A stretch of DNA of 64,000 nt from Vibrio bathopelagicus (GCF_014879975.1 NZ_CP062501.1:1116001-1180000); one strand, 5' to 3'. Positions 37,630 to 45,914 are shown, counted from the stretch's first letter. Program-made: numbers and translations. Notes: generated by a model from the letters alone, not told the origin.

Positions 37630-37679
37630 GTTGTTACTTCACTCAAATCACTATAGTTCTGCCATAAATCGGAGTGCTT

Positions 37680-39077
37680 ATGACAACTAACATCAACCCT
37701 AACTCATCTATGAATAACAAGCCAGAGAGCATCTTACCTCGTATTGTTAAACTTGGTTTACCTGTTGCTTTGCAAAGTGCGCTGGTTGCTATTCTTGCCC
37801 TTGCTGACGTCTTAATGGTTAGTGATTTTGGTATGGAAGCAGCAGCGGCTGTGGGAATTGCATCAAAATGGCACTTCGTCGCTATTATGATTATGGCAGG
37901 GTTGGCCTCAGCAAACGGAACATTAGTCGCTCAATACTGGGGAAAGAATGACCGTAAAAGCGCTCGTACCGTGTCATCCATCGCAATGGTGTTTGGCTTA
38001 AAAGTTTTGCTGCCTGTCACTGCAATCATCACTCTTGGTTCTCAGTTTTTAATGATGTTGCAAACCAGCGATCAAACCGTGATTGAGCTTGGTGCCACTT
38101 ACCTTTGGTACGGCTTCCCTGTTCTGCTGCTGACTCATATTGTGGTCGTGGTAGAAGCAAGTATGCGCTCTTCAGGTGACACCGTAACTCCACTATTGTT
38201 AGGCGGTGTTACCATCGCACTTAACATTGCGCTTAACTTCGTTCTTATTAAAGGTGCTTTCGGCATTCCAGCAATGGGCGTTGCGGGTGCTGCATTGGCG
38301 ACAACTTTAGCGCGATTGATTCAAGTGGGCTTGATGTATAGCTACATGCGTATGCGTAAGCACTGGCTGTTAACCACCCCAAGCTCACCACATCGTCCGT
38401 CACTGTGGCTGTCTTACCGTCGTATTGCGTTACCCCTAACGATGAACGCAGTGTTATGGGCAATGGGTACCATGGCGTACCAAATGATCTTCGGTCACAT
38501 GGGCACAACTGAACTTGCCGTGTTTTCGATGCTCGCGCCTTTTGAGTCGCTGTGTTACTCGATATTCTTTGGTATCTCAGTCGCCTGTTCAGTATTACTT
38601 GGCCACTCACTCGGCCGTGATGAATTTGATGATGCAATGAGCATGGGTCTGACGTTCATAAAAGCTGTGGTTGGGTTTGGCGCAGTTGTTGGCCTTCTTC
38701 TCTTCCTAGGTAAAGAGCAGGTGTTGAGTTGGCTGAACTTAACAGACGAGAAACTATACCCACTCGCCGCGCCTGCAATGATGATCATGTGCTTTGCTGT
38801 CGTAATTCGCATGCTAAACATGGTGATCATTAACGGTATAATTCGTGCTGGTGGTGACAATGCATTCTGCTTGCGCATGGATTTCATTGCGATGTGGATG
38901 GTTGGCATTCCAGTGTGTGTTTACGGCGCATTTGTCGCTGGATGGGATTTCAAATACATCTATGGTCTGATGTTGGTAGAAGAAGTGGTGAAACTAGCCA
39001 TCTGTTCACACCGATACTTGAGCCGACGCTGGATCAACAACCTAACGGTTACCTATGAAGAGCCTCAAGCGGCGTAA
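37680..39077 (+). CDS. MATE-family efflux transporter (copy 2)
   Basis: About 465 residues, 12 membrane helices in two halves (KLGLPVALQSALVAILALADVLMVSDFG; LPLTMNAVLWAMGTMAYQMIFGHMG). Ion-driven export of organic cations is the family role. The ATG at 37680 has GGAG 5 bases upstream, better than the GTG at 37674. The C-terminus (SRRWINNLTVTYEE) mirrors that of copy 1. A five-fold heptamer repeat and a terminator follow the stop. Confidence 0.9.
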   Translation: MTTNINPNSSMNNKPESILPRIVKLGLPVALQSALVAILALADVLMVSDFGMEAAAAVGIASKWHFVAIMIMAGLASANGTLVAQYWGKNDRKSARTVSSIAMVFGLKVLLPVTAIITLGSQFLMMLQTSDQTVIELGATYLWYGFPVLLLTHIVVVVEASMRSSGDTVTPLLLGGVTIALNIALNFVLIKGAFGIPAMGVAGAALATTLARLIQVGLMYSYMRMRKHWLLTTPSSPHRPSLWLSYRRIALPLTMNAVLWAMGTMAYQMIFGHMGTTELAVFSMLAPFESLCYSIFFGISVACSVLLGHSLGRDEFDDAMSMGLTFIKAVVGFGAVVGLLLFLGKEQVLSWLNLTDEKLYPLAAPAMMIMCFAVVIRMLNMVIINGIIRAGGDNAFCLRMDFIAMWMVGIPVCVYGAFVAGWDFKYIYGLMLVEEVVKLAICSHRYLSRRWINNLTVTYEEPQAA

Positions 39078-39085
39078 TCCTTTAC

Positions 39086-39120
39086 GTTTAAGGTTTAAGG
39101 TTTAAGGTTTAAGGTTTAAG
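39086..39120. repeat. Five perfect tandem copies of a 7-bp unit (GTTTAAG)
   Basis: GTTTAAG is repeated five times without interruption over 35 bp, starting 9 bp after the MATE stop codon and ending 17 bp before the terminator. Simple repeats of this type vary in copy number by slippage. It is outside coding sequence. Confidence 0.95.
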
Positions 39121-39137
39121 CATCGAATATAAACACA

Positions 39138-39163
39138 AAAAGGTCTGAGAAGTCAGACCTTTT
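39138..39163. terminator. Bidirectional terminator between MATE copy 2 and ygbA-like gene
   Basis: A perfect 11-bp stem AAAAGGTCTGA/TCAGACCTTTT with a 4-nt loop, having A-runs and T-runs on the two sides, separates convergent genes. Confidence 0.88.
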
Positions 39164-39196
39164 CGTTTCTAAAGCTTTGATACTGCAAACAATACG

Positions 39197-39592
39197 TTAC
39201 TTCTTGTTCATTCGGATATGACGATTAGACACATTCGGCAGCGGCTTTTCAGGCACTTTCCGTTTTTCATGTATCAAATGTCTGATCGCTAAAATCGGAT
39301 GCTTGAGTAGCATTCTAGGCCCAGCATAACGCATCACTAAACGCATCTGCTCTTTCGGGTCGGGTTTGTAGCAATGAATCGGACACTTGTTACAGGTCGG
39401 TTTTGCTTCACCATAAGGGCACCTATCGAGCCGTGTTTCAGCATAACGCAACAGTTGCTCACACTCTTCACATAACGAGTTATTCAAACGAGCCGCACTG
39501 TGGTGATCTTTACAATAAATATGCACCATCGCAATAACGGTTTTGTACTCCGTCTTTAGTTCGCCTTGTAGAATGTTGTTATGTTGGAACAT
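39197..39592 (-). CDS. YgbA-family (nitrous oxide-stimulated promoter) protein
   Basis: 131 residues, basic, with a cysteine-rich core: CKDHH, CEECEQLL, CPYGEAKPTCNKCPIHCYKP. This pattern marks the YgbA_NO family, whose E. coli member is induced by nitric oxide through NsrR. The seven or so Cys residues could bind metal or an Fe-S cluster. It lies 2 bp after a GNAT acetyltransferase gene, so the two should be co-expressed. Role in nitrosative stress is inferred from the family and fits the nitrite genes elsewhere in the window. Confidence 0.82.
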   Translation of the reverse strand: MFQHNNILQGELKTEYKTVIAMVHIYCKDHHSAARLNNSLCEECEQLLRYAETRLDRCPYGEAKPTCNKCPIHCYKPDPKEQMRLVMRYAGPRMLLKHPILAIRHLIHEKRKVPEKPLPNVSNRHIRMNKK

Positions 39593-39594
39593 GA

Positions 39595-40110
39595 TTAATT
39601 ACCTAATGAGAAACCGTACAGGTTGAGATTGACGTTTTCATTTATCGCCTCTTCAACTCGTTCGAACACAAAACCTAACTTAGTCAGTAGTGCGATACTT
39701 CGAATATTATCAGAGGTTGTGATGGCAACTAAATGATCGATATCAGCATTATGTTTAGCTTGTTCAATTATCGCTTGTGCCGCTTCCAACGCAAAACCTT
39801 GTCCATAGACTTCAGGGACAAAACCATAACCAATATCATGCGACTCAAGTGTATCTCTTTTAATTAATCCACAGACACCGATTGGCGTTGACGACTCTTT
39901 AATTTCAACCGCCAATAAGCACACACCTTTCTCTTGATGCATTTTGAGAATGTTGTTTTCGATGTATTCAACAGCCTTGTCAGTATCTGTGATTTCCTTG
40001 TCTCCTATGTAACGCAGGAAATCTTCTGAGCTATATAATCTCTGGATAAACGCCGCATCTTGAGGTGTGATCATTCTTAATCGTAAACGTGCGGTCTCGA
40101 CTGCCTGCAT
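39595..40110 (-). CDS. GNAT-family N-acetyltransferase (RimJ/RimL-like)
   Basis: About 172 residues of the RimJ/RimL-like subgroup: METARLRLR-type opening (here MQAVETARLRLRMITPQDA), YSSEDFLRYIGDKEITD, the acetyl-CoA strand YGFVPEVYGQGFALEAAQAII and the terminal TTSDNIRSIALLTKLGFVFE. The longest frame starts at 40182, but the ATG at 40110 has AAGGA upstream and matches the family N-terminus. Operon partner of the YgbA-type gene. The substrate is unknown. Confidence 0.85.
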   Translation of the reverse strand: MQAVETARLRLRMITPQDAAFIQRLYSSEDFLRYIGDKEITDTDKAVEYIENNILKMHQEKGVCLLAVEIKESSTPIGVCGLIKRDTLESHDIGYGFVPEVYGQGFALEAAQAIIEQAKHNADIDHLVAITTSDNIRSIALLTKLGFVFERVEEAINENVNLNLYGFSLGN

Positions 40111-40207
40111 AGTGATATTTTCCTTGCTGAATACCATGTAAATATTGAGTTCTAGATCTAAAATGATTATCCTCCACCGCATAAACTAAATACAAGGCTA
40201 TGCAGCA

Positions 40208-40408
40208 ATGAACCGTAAGAAAAAAATCAATCAAATTCTAAAGAAACGACAGAAACAGGCGAATTCTAAACTGCATGGTAGCAACAAACCTCGCTACATC
40301 TCTAAAGCTGACCGCGCAAAAATGGAAGCTGAAGAGCAAGCGAAAGCCGCTCAAGAGCAAGCAGAAGGTACAGTAGACTTAGCTGAAGAAACAAAAGCTG
40401 CTGAATAA
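40208..40408 (+). CDS. DUF2986-family small basic protein
   Basis: A 66-residue protein that opens MNRKKKINQILKKRQKQANSK, the signature of the DUF2986 family found in Vibrio and Shewanella, and ends in an acidic Glu/Ala-rich helix. The strongly basic first half could bind nucleic acid. Its length matches the family. Ends at a strong terminator. Function unknown. Confidence 0.75.
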   Translation: MNRKKKINQILKKRQKQANSKLHGSNKPRYISKADRAKMEAEEQAKAAQEQAEGTVDLAEETKAAE

Positions 40409-40451
40409 GCGTTTTGCTCTTTAGTCATCTTGCGGATTACGAACCGACAAG

Positions 40452-40481
40452 AAAAAAGCAGCCTAAATTGGCTGCTTTTTT
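40452..40481. terminator. Bidirectional terminator between the DUF2986 gene and the iron-import operon
   Basis: A perfect 12-bp stem AAAAAAGCAGCC/GGCTGCTTTTTT with a 6-nt loop. It ends the DUF2986 gene and, on the other strand, the long operon whose last gene stops at 40531. Confidence 0.92.
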
Positions 40482-40530
40482 GATCGTATTAAAATCTAAC
40501 TGAATGACACTGCCGATTTTCTTTTTACGC

Positions 40531-41454
40531 CTAGCCCTTGAAAGGCTCAACTTCCCAGCGAGCGAATGGTGCTTTTGCGTTAACCCCTGCTCTTCCCCAA
40601 CGGTCTACCGAGTCAATAACAAGAATTCGCTCATTCGGTACCAATGATTTAATCAAGTTGCTTGGCTTTTTCGCTGTGACTAACCAAAGTGCATCGTCTT
40701 CTGAAAACATCGCTTTTAGCTTCGCTTTATCTTCCTCTGTCCATTCCAGTTCGGCTTTGAACATGCGTTCTTCAACAAACAGTTGGCTACCAGACGCGAA
40801 ATCTTCCAAGCTTTCTGAAAGCAGCAATACTGAATCCACGTCATTGTCGAGCAATACTGCTTGTTGCTTATTAATCAGCTCACGAACATCCAACATCACT
40901 CGTTGTAGGTTGCTATCAATCGTTTCAGCTTGTGTCGGCCACAACAACTTAAAGTCATCAGCCACAATCGCCGCCATACGCGTTAAGTTAGTTGGGTTTA
41001 ACCACGCGTATTTGGACACATCACCACTCGATAATGTCAACGCAGCAACACCTTGAGCTCGCGGGGTAATCGCTTGAGCAGCATCAACCTCAACCAAACG
41101 AATGTTGCCTTGTCGTGCGTATACGAACGTAGGATCAGCCTGCCAGATAGATGACAACGTTAACGCAACCGTCGCCTTCTCCCCAGACTTAAGCACTTTG
41201 TTTTCGCCCTTAGTACCAAACCAGTTTGGCAGGCGATCAATACCGTAGCGCTTTGGCGGAAGATACTCGGTTGTTATATCCGTGCCTTTGGTTAACTCAG
41301 TTGCTAATGCATAAGTCACAGGTGTACTGGTTAGGATATCTTCAGCATGAACGTTGAGTGACACCATTGAGCCACCTAACAGCATGCAGCTAACTGCACT
41401 CACTTTAGCCGTGGCTTTTACTGAGCTTGAAATACGATTAATTAAGGAAGTCAT
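40531..41454 (-). CDS. Second periplasmic binding protein of the metal ABC system (FpvF-like)
   Basis: About 307 residues, with a signal peptide ending at VHA (about residue 37). It has the outline of a cluster A-I metal-binding protein (TSTPVTYALATELTKGTDI at the first strand and a long central helix), but the usual metal-ligand His motifs are missing: the segment where PHxYxPxP would occur reads LPPKRYGIDRLPNWF. It thus may bind a siderophore or a protein partner rather than free metal. The Pseudomonas fpv locus ends in a second binding protein (FpvF) that associates with pyoverdine. The start at 41454 is 2 bp after the permease stop; the longer frame overlaps it. Confidence 0.68.
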   Translation of the reverse strand: MTSLINRISSSVKATAKVSAVSCMLLGGSMVSLNVHAEDILTSTPVTYALATELTKGTDITTEYLPPKRYGIDRLPNWFGTKGENKVLKSGEKATVALTLSSIWQADPTFVYARQGNIRLVEVDAAQAITPRAQGVAALTLSSGDVSKYAWLNPTNLTRMAAIVADDFKLLWPTQAETIDSNLQRVMLDVRELINKQQAVLLDNDVDSVLLLSESLEDFASGSQLFVEERMFKAELEWTEEDKAKLKAMFSEDDALWLVTAKKPSNLIKSLVPNERILVIDSVDRWGRAGVNAKAPFARWEVEPFKG

Positions 41455-41456
41455 AA

Positions 41457-42332
41457 TTACGCCTTTCTTACAATTCGGTATAGCGTTGCCGCTAGGAAAA
41501 ACGTCGCGGAAACGATAATAATTGAAGCGCCGGATGGTACCGGTAATTTTAATTCCATAGGCAACACCGTTCCAACCAAACACGCGATGGTTGCCAGGAG
41601 TGCAGACAGTAGTACAAAGCTACCCATGCGTTTAGTCAGCAATCGAGCCGTCGCACCTGGGATCAGCAATAGTGCACCAACCAGAACCGCCCCCACGATC
41701 TTCACGGCTGCAATCGTCACTAATGTAATCATCATGACAAACAAGTAGTCGTAAAAACTGGTGTTATAACCACGTACCTTGGCTATATCAGGGCTGATAC
41801 AAGTCAAAAGAATACGGTTGAACGTCGGTATCAAGAGCAGAATAATGAGTGCGCAGCTGCCTGCAAGAATCGCTAAATCTTGGTCTGTTACCGTAAGAAT
41901 CGAACCAAACAACACGTTCTCAAGCATGTGAATATTGATCTTACGTGCCACGTACATCAGTAACGCCGCACCCACTGCCAATGCTAGTGCAAGGAAAACA
42001 CCAACTAATGTATCGTATGGCACGTTGGTTCTGTTTCTTACAAAATGAAGAAGCAGAGCGAAGATCATACAGAAACTGAACAGGCCAATAATTGGGTTTT
42101 CTGGTGGCTCACCAAGCAGGACACCGATAGCAATACCGGTTAACGCTGCATGGCCTACAGCTTCAGAGAAGAAAGCCAGACGCTTTGCAATCACCAAGGT
42201 ACCAAGGCCACCTAGCAATGGGCCAAGCAATAACGCTGCAACCAGAGCATTGACCATGAACGCATACATGAAGCTGCCTGATAACCAACCCGCTTCAACG
42301 CCACTTACGGCAAGTTGTCGTAACCAATCCAT
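41457..42332 (-). CDS. Metal-type ABC transporter permease (FpvE-like)
   Basis: A 291-residue inner-membrane protein with about eight or nine helices, of the ZnuB/MntB/FpvE family (PLLGGLGTLVIAKRLAFFSEAVGHAALTGIAIG; KIVGAVLVGALLLIPGATARLL). Forms the channel for the ATPase encoded just before it, whose gene overlaps by one base. Iron is the likely cargo given the neighbours; Zn or Mn cannot be excluded from sequence alone. Confidence 0.88.
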   Translation of the reverse strand: MDWLRQLAVSGVEAGWLSGSFMYAFMVNALVAALLLGPLLGGLGTLVIAKRLAFFSEAVGHAALTGIAIGVLLGEPPENPIIGLFSFCMIFALLLHFVRNRTNVPYDTLVGVFLALALAVGAALLMYVARKINIHMLENVLFGSILTVTDQDLAILAGSCALIILLLIPTFNRILLTCISPDIAKVRGYNTSFYDYLFVMMITLVTIAAVKIVGAVLVGALLLIPGATARLLTKRMGSFVLLSALLATIACLVGTVLPMELKLPVPSGASIIIVSATFFLAATLYRIVRKA

Positions 42333-43066
42333 TACGCAACCTCCTTCGATTTAGCGATGGCTACACCACTGCTGTAATGCTGGAATAAGCTTTCAATTTT
42401 ACTTGGATGCAGTACTTGCTCGTGTGGGCCACTATCAACCAAGAATCGATTCACAACATGTACATTAGCGTCAAGGCGACGTACTGCGGTTACATCATGG
42501 TGAACGGCAAGAATCGTACGACCTTCATCAACACATTCTCGAATTAGAGATTCAAGATAACGAACGCCCTGCTCGTCCATACCAGTCGTTGGTTCATCCA
42601 ATACCAGTAGGCTTGGGTTATCCAACAGCGCTTGGGCAAACAGTACACGTTGCTGCTCACCGCCCGATAACTGACCCATGCGGCGGTCGCTGCGTGTCGC
42701 CATGCCAACGCGGTCTAACTGGGCAAGAGCAAGATCCAATTGCTTAGATTTACGGCGCCAAAACAATGGGATTCGCGTTTGATTAAGCAATACGAAGTCC
42801 ATTACCGTCAAAGGTAAACTCGATTCGAAAGTCGCTTTTTGGGGAACATAACCAATACTGGGCTTTTCTGGCCAGTGGATATTGATTTGACCAGAGAAAG
42901 GCGTAAGTCCAAGTACAGATCGCAGCAAAGAAGTTTTGCCTCCACCGTTTGGCCCCATAATCACATGACACTCACCCGCTTTAAGTTCTAGTGAGATATC
43001 ATCAAGAATCACGTTGTTATCGTATTGCAGGTCGAGTTTATTAATTGAGATTGATGGACCTAGCAT
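42332..43066 (-). CDS. Metal-type ABC transporter ATPase (FpvD-like)
   Basis: 244 residues. Walker A MGPNGGGKTS, signature QLSGGEQQR, Walker B LLVLDEPTTGMD and switch His in AVHHD are intact. It resembles ZnuC and FpvD. One-base overlaps on both sides (start with the binding-protein stop at 43066, stop with the permease start at 42332) show tight translational coupling. Confidence 0.9.
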   Translation of the reverse strand: MLGPSISINKLDLQYDNNVILDDISLELKAGECHVIMGPNGGGKTSLLRSVLGLTPFSGQINIHWPEKPSIGYVPQKATFESSLPLTVMDFVLLNQTRIPLFWRRKSKQLDLALAQLDRVGMATRSDRRMGQLSGGEQQRVLFAQALLDNPSLLVLDEPTTGMDEQGVRYLESLIRECVDEGRTILAVHHDVTAVRRLDANVHVVNRFLVDSGPHEQVLHPSKIESLFQHYSSGVAIAKSKEVA

Positions 43067-44001
43067 TATGCGTTCCCGCTTTTAACTTGGTTCGCCGCCG
43101 CAAATTTCATTGCTTCGATTAACGTTTCTAGGTTTTTCTTCATCTCAACTTCCACTTTATCGTCTTCATATTCGCCGTGCGTCATGTGAGAAAAACGGTA
43201 CAACTGAACGCCTGTTTCAGCTTCAATGGTGTCAACAAAACGGTTTGGCATATTTAGCTCGTAGAACAGAACATCAATACCCGATGCGCGGATCTTTTCG
43301 ATCGTCTCTTGCAGTTGACTAGCACTTGGCTCAACACCGTGTGCAGGTTCAATCACCGCCGCCACATCTACACCAAACTCTTGGAGGATGTAGCCATACG
43401 CATTGTGTGTTGTCGCTACTTTCATGCCAGATGTGTCTAGCTCACCTAATGACAACATCGCATCACGCTTCATAAAACGAAATTGCTTGGCGTATTTGCG
43501 CGCGTTCTTGCGATAGAACGCAGCATTGTCTGGGTCGAGCTTAGAAACTTCACTTGCGATGGTGTAAACCTTTTGAATCGTGGTCGAAAGGCCAACAAAA
43601 GTATGCGGGTTCACGGCACCTTGACCAACAGACTGGCCTAATGCGGGAAGTAGAGGCACTTCTTTGTTTGCTTCGATCACCACTAAATCATCACGTTGCG
43701 CGGATGAAATCACTTTAAGCGCGAAGTCGTCGTGACCAATGCCGTTTACTACGATTGCGTCCATCTGGCTCAATCGTTTCAGGTCGTTCGGTTGTGGCAG
43801 GTAGTTATGTGGGTTGAAACCAGCGTCAACTAAAGGAAGAATGTTCACTCTGTCGCCTACTACGGCTTTCACATAGCTGTAGTAAGGTTGAAGCGTGATA
43901 CCAATCGTCAGCTTGTCGCTGTCGACCTTGTATTCTTTTGCCAATGCATTGGGTGTCATGAACACCGCCAATAACGACATGAACAGAGTCATAATTCGCA
44001 T
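43066..44001 (-). CDS. Metal-binding periplasmic protein, cluster A-I (FpvC-like)
   Basis: About 311 residues; signal peptide ends at ALA (about residue 21). It is a ZnuA/TroA-fold protein with recognisable metal ligands: His65 in GFNPHNYLPQPNDLKRL, His133 in NPHTF, His199 in ATTHNAYGYILQEFGV, and an acidic residue expected near FYELNMPNRFVDTI. The short loop between strands lacks the long His-rich stretch of ZnuA, closer to Mn/Fe-type proteins. The start at 44001 is chosen from the signal peptide; the frame extends to 44094 but overlaps the previous gene. Confidence 0.88.
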   Translation of the reverse strand: MRIMTLFMSLLAVFMTPNALAKEYKVDSDKLTIGITLQPYYSYVKAVVGDRVNILPLVDAGFNPHNYLPQPNDLKRLSQMDAIVVNGIGHDDFALKVISSAQRDDLVVIEANKEVPLLPALGQSVGQGAVNPHTFVGLSTTIQKVYTIASEVSKLDPDNAAFYRKNARKYAKQFRFMKRDAMLSLGELDTSGMKVATTHNAYGYILQEFGVDVAAVIEPAHGVEPSASQLQETIEKIRASGIDVLFYELNMPNRFVDTIEAETGVQLYRFSHMTHGEYEDDKVEVEMKKNLETLIEAMKFAAANQVKSGNA

Positions 44002-44050
44002 AGTAAATCTCTTATTATTTGTAAATATTTTGTTTTTCGAGAGTCTCGGA

Positions 44051-44629
44051 TTAATGAGAAGAAGCGTCATACTGGTCAGCAACTTCTGATTCATTCACCA
44101 CCAATTTCCAACCTGCTGATTCCAGTGTATTTTCATCAAAGGTAGTCGGTTGGCTTGCTACGCCACCAAAGAAAATCCATATTTCCGGAGATACGCTGTT
44201 CGCGTTTAAAATAAAGGAATCGGCAAAGCCATGTTCACTTTGTGCAGGGGATTCGCTTGGCGTAGAAAAGTAATAACCACGCTCATCCAATAACCAAGCA
44301 TGGGAACCTTTGCGCTTCCAACTCTGGTCTTCTACAAACGGGGCAACCCATTCATCTTTAAGTGACGCAACGCTCGGCCATTCACCGTCTGAGTCCATGC
44401 GTAGGTCACGAATCTCTTCATGAGCCAAACGTAACTCTGATAGCATCGCCAAGTTTTCTTGTTCTACATCCGTCACCAAAATTTGATGGTCAAGTACCGC
44501 TTTCACGTGGGATTCTGCCTGATGAAATGGGATAGCGACCGTGGCAAAGCTCAGGATGAATACAATGATCAGCCCTACCCATTTGCCTTCTCTGCCGCCC
44601 GTATCAGCACGTACGCCTTGAATCATCAT
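44051..44629 (-). CDS. DUF6162-family membrane-anchored protein (FpvK/FpvH-like position)
   Basis: 192 residues: a short cytoplasmic N-terminus, one membrane helix (VGLIIVFILSFATVAIPF, about residues 18-35) and a periplasmic domain of about 150 residues (HVKAVLDHQILVTDVEQENLAMLSELRLAHEEIRDLR; GSHAWLLDERGYYFSTP; EIWIFFGG). It resembles DUF6162 proteins found beside metal ABC importers. In the Pseudomonas fpv operon a single-helix inner-membrane protein occurs at the same place. Overlaps the preceding gene by 4 bases. Exact role unknown; it may link reductase and importer. Confidence 0.68.
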   Translation of the reverse strand: MMIQGVRADTGGREGKWVGLIIVFILSFATVAIPFHQAESHVKAVLDHQILVTDVEQENLAMLSELRLAHEEIRDLRMDSDGEWPSVASLKDEWVAPFVEDQSWKRKGSHAWLLDERGYYFSTPSESPAQSEHGFADSFILNANSVSPEIWIFFGGVASQPTTFDENTLESAGWKLVVNESEVADQYDASSH

Positions 44630-44961
44630 TTTTCGCTGATCTCAACAACGTCTACTTCAACAGGAAACTCGTGGCCTGAATCAAACACAAGATAGAACTC
44701 AGTGTCGGGGTTTGGAAATTCAACGATAGAGCGCTTATCCGTCATCTCTTTTGCAATCAAGTTATCTTCGTAGTCGTACATCTCAACCGCGTAATCAATC
44801 GCTTTACTGCCGTCTGAGTAACCCGCTTCACAGACCACGGTTTTGCCTTCAAACCAGCAGCTCATCAGTGGAAAGTGTGCTTGCGCAGGTAATGCAGCGA
44901 AACCAAGTCCCAAAGCCAAGCATGGAGTGATTATCGATTTTAGTTTTGTTTTTATTGTCAT
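44626..44961 (-). CDS. Small periplasmic protein of the iron operon (FpvJ-like position)
   Basis: About 111 residues with a signal peptide (LKSIITPCLALGLGFAALPAQA). The mature protein starts HFPLMSCWFEGKTVVCEAGYSDGS, with two Cys that could form a disulfide, then strands like an Ig-type domain (IDYAVEMYDYEDNLIAK). It shares the mature start His-Phe/His-Pro with the DUF4198 protein upstream. I cannot assign a family. The start at 44961 is set by the signal peptide; a longer frame begins at 45021. Its stop overlaps the DUF6162 start. Confidence 0.6.
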   Translation of the reverse strand: MTIKTKLKSIITPCLALGLGFAALPAQAHFPLMSCWFEGKTVVCEAGYSDGSKAIDYAVEMYDYEDNLIAKEMTDKRSIVEFPNPDTEFYLVFDSGHEFPVEVDVVEISEK

Positions 44962-45011
44962 GGTTTGTACCCTAGCCACAGTGCAAATTCTCAGTAATAA
45001 ACTGAGCGGTA

Positions 45012-45031
45012 AAGGGCTCAAATGAGCCCTT
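45012..45031 (-). other. Intra-operon RNA hairpin, second
   Basis: AAGGGCTCA (45012-45020) pairs with TGAGCCCTT (45023-45031) in the gap between the DUF4198 and small periplasmic protein genes. Downstream on the coding strand there is no T-run, so mRNA stabilisation or partial attenuation is more likely than full termination. Confidence 0.55.
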
Positions 45032-45049
45032 AAGTTTTTTGGTTGCTTA

Positions 45050-45069
45050 ATCAGGGAGCTAACCCTGAT
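45050..45069 (-). other. Intra-operon RNA hairpin, first
   Basis: ATCAGGG (45050-45056) pairs with CCCTGAT (45063-45069), 8 bp after the DUF4198 stop. With the hairpin at 45012 it forms a tandem structure splitting the operon into an upstream and a downstream half. Confidence 0.5.
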
Positions 45070-45077
45070 ATCACAGA

Positions 45078-45914
45078 TTATTGAAGCAGTGCTTCGAACG
45101 TTAGGTGAACATTCGCGCTCGCTTTGTCTGCCAATGGGTTGTCAATCAACTCACCTTTGTAGTTCGCTTTCATTACGTAACGACCTGCCACATCTGGAGT
45201 GAACGTAATTTCACCGTTCTCGTCACTCACAACATCAATCTGCTCTTGGTGGTTACGGTAAAGCGTACCTTCGCGAGTGATCTCCGCTTTCACGTCTTTT
45301 TGAACTTCACCGTTGTAGAAGAATTGGAACGTTACGGGTTCGCCTTCAATGATGTCTGAAGGGTGTGTAATAGGCTTCATTTCAAGTAGCTTGCCTTCAA
45401 TCTTAAATACTGAATCCGATGGCTTACCCACTGTGATGTAGCTTTCTGCACGAGTGAAACTAATTTGTGTTACCACGTCACGCGATTTTGCAGGAAGAAC
45501 CGAATCACGTTCCGCTTTGTTTGCTTTGATCCATTTCACAGTGTCACGACGGCCCGCTTTATATTGCGTGTAGTAAGAAGGCTCATTGTTAATCGCAACT
45601 TTGTGCGTACCTTCTTCTTCAAAATAGAAGTCGAAGATAGAACGGCGCTTACCACGAATAACAAAGTTAGGACGCTCGCTGCGACCGTCTGGCATGATGA
45701 CATGAGCATTTTCGCTACCAGCAGGCTTATCAAACACAAACGTACCGTGAGACGCAGTTACGTCGAACGTTAGCCAATCACCACCTTCTTTAGATACAGT
45801 GAAGTGAGATGGCAGGATCCAACGCGGGTGAGCTTGCGCTGTTGTCGTTGCTGCTAAGCCAAATGCCATAACACCCGCTAGTGCAAGTGCCTTAATTTTT
45901 GTCTGTTTCATCAT
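45078..45914 (-). CDS. DUF4198 periplasmic protein of the iron operon
   Basis: About 278 residues with a signal peptide (KIKALALAGVMAFGLAATTTAQA). The mature protein opens HPRWILPSHFTVSKEGGDWL, diagnostic of DUF4198 (NikM-like) proteins, which have Ig-like folds and often accompany nickel, cobalt or iron uptake. A second beta domain runs in the C-terminal third (EGEPVTFQFFYNGEVQKDVKAEI; GEITFTPDVAGRYVMKANY). The N-terminal His after cleavage may bind metal, as in related periplasmic proteins. Start at 45914 is preferred to 45926 because TGGAAT lies upstream. Function inferred only from context. Confidence 0.75.
   Translation of the reverse strand: MMKQTKIKALALAGVMAFGLAATTTAQAHPRWILPSHFTVSKEGGDWLTFDVTASHGTFVFDKPAGSENAHVIMPDGRSERPNFVIRGKRRSIFDFYFEEEGTHKVAINNEPSYYTQYKAGRRDTVKWIKANKAERDSVLPAKSRDVVTQISFTRAESYITVGKPSDSVFKIEGKLLEMKPITHPSDIIEGEPVTFQFFYNGEVQKDVKAEITREGTLYRNHQEQIDVVSDENGEITFTPDVAGRYVMKANYKGELIDNPLADKASANVHLTFEALLQ

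Noticed and set aside
40531..44001. Plain zinc importer ZnuABC
   Set aside because: The two binding proteins, DUF6162, PepSY and DUF4198 genes, the Fur-like box and the TonB/siderophore receptor neighbours favour iron; the long His-rich loop of ZnuA is missing. Zinc is not fully excluded.
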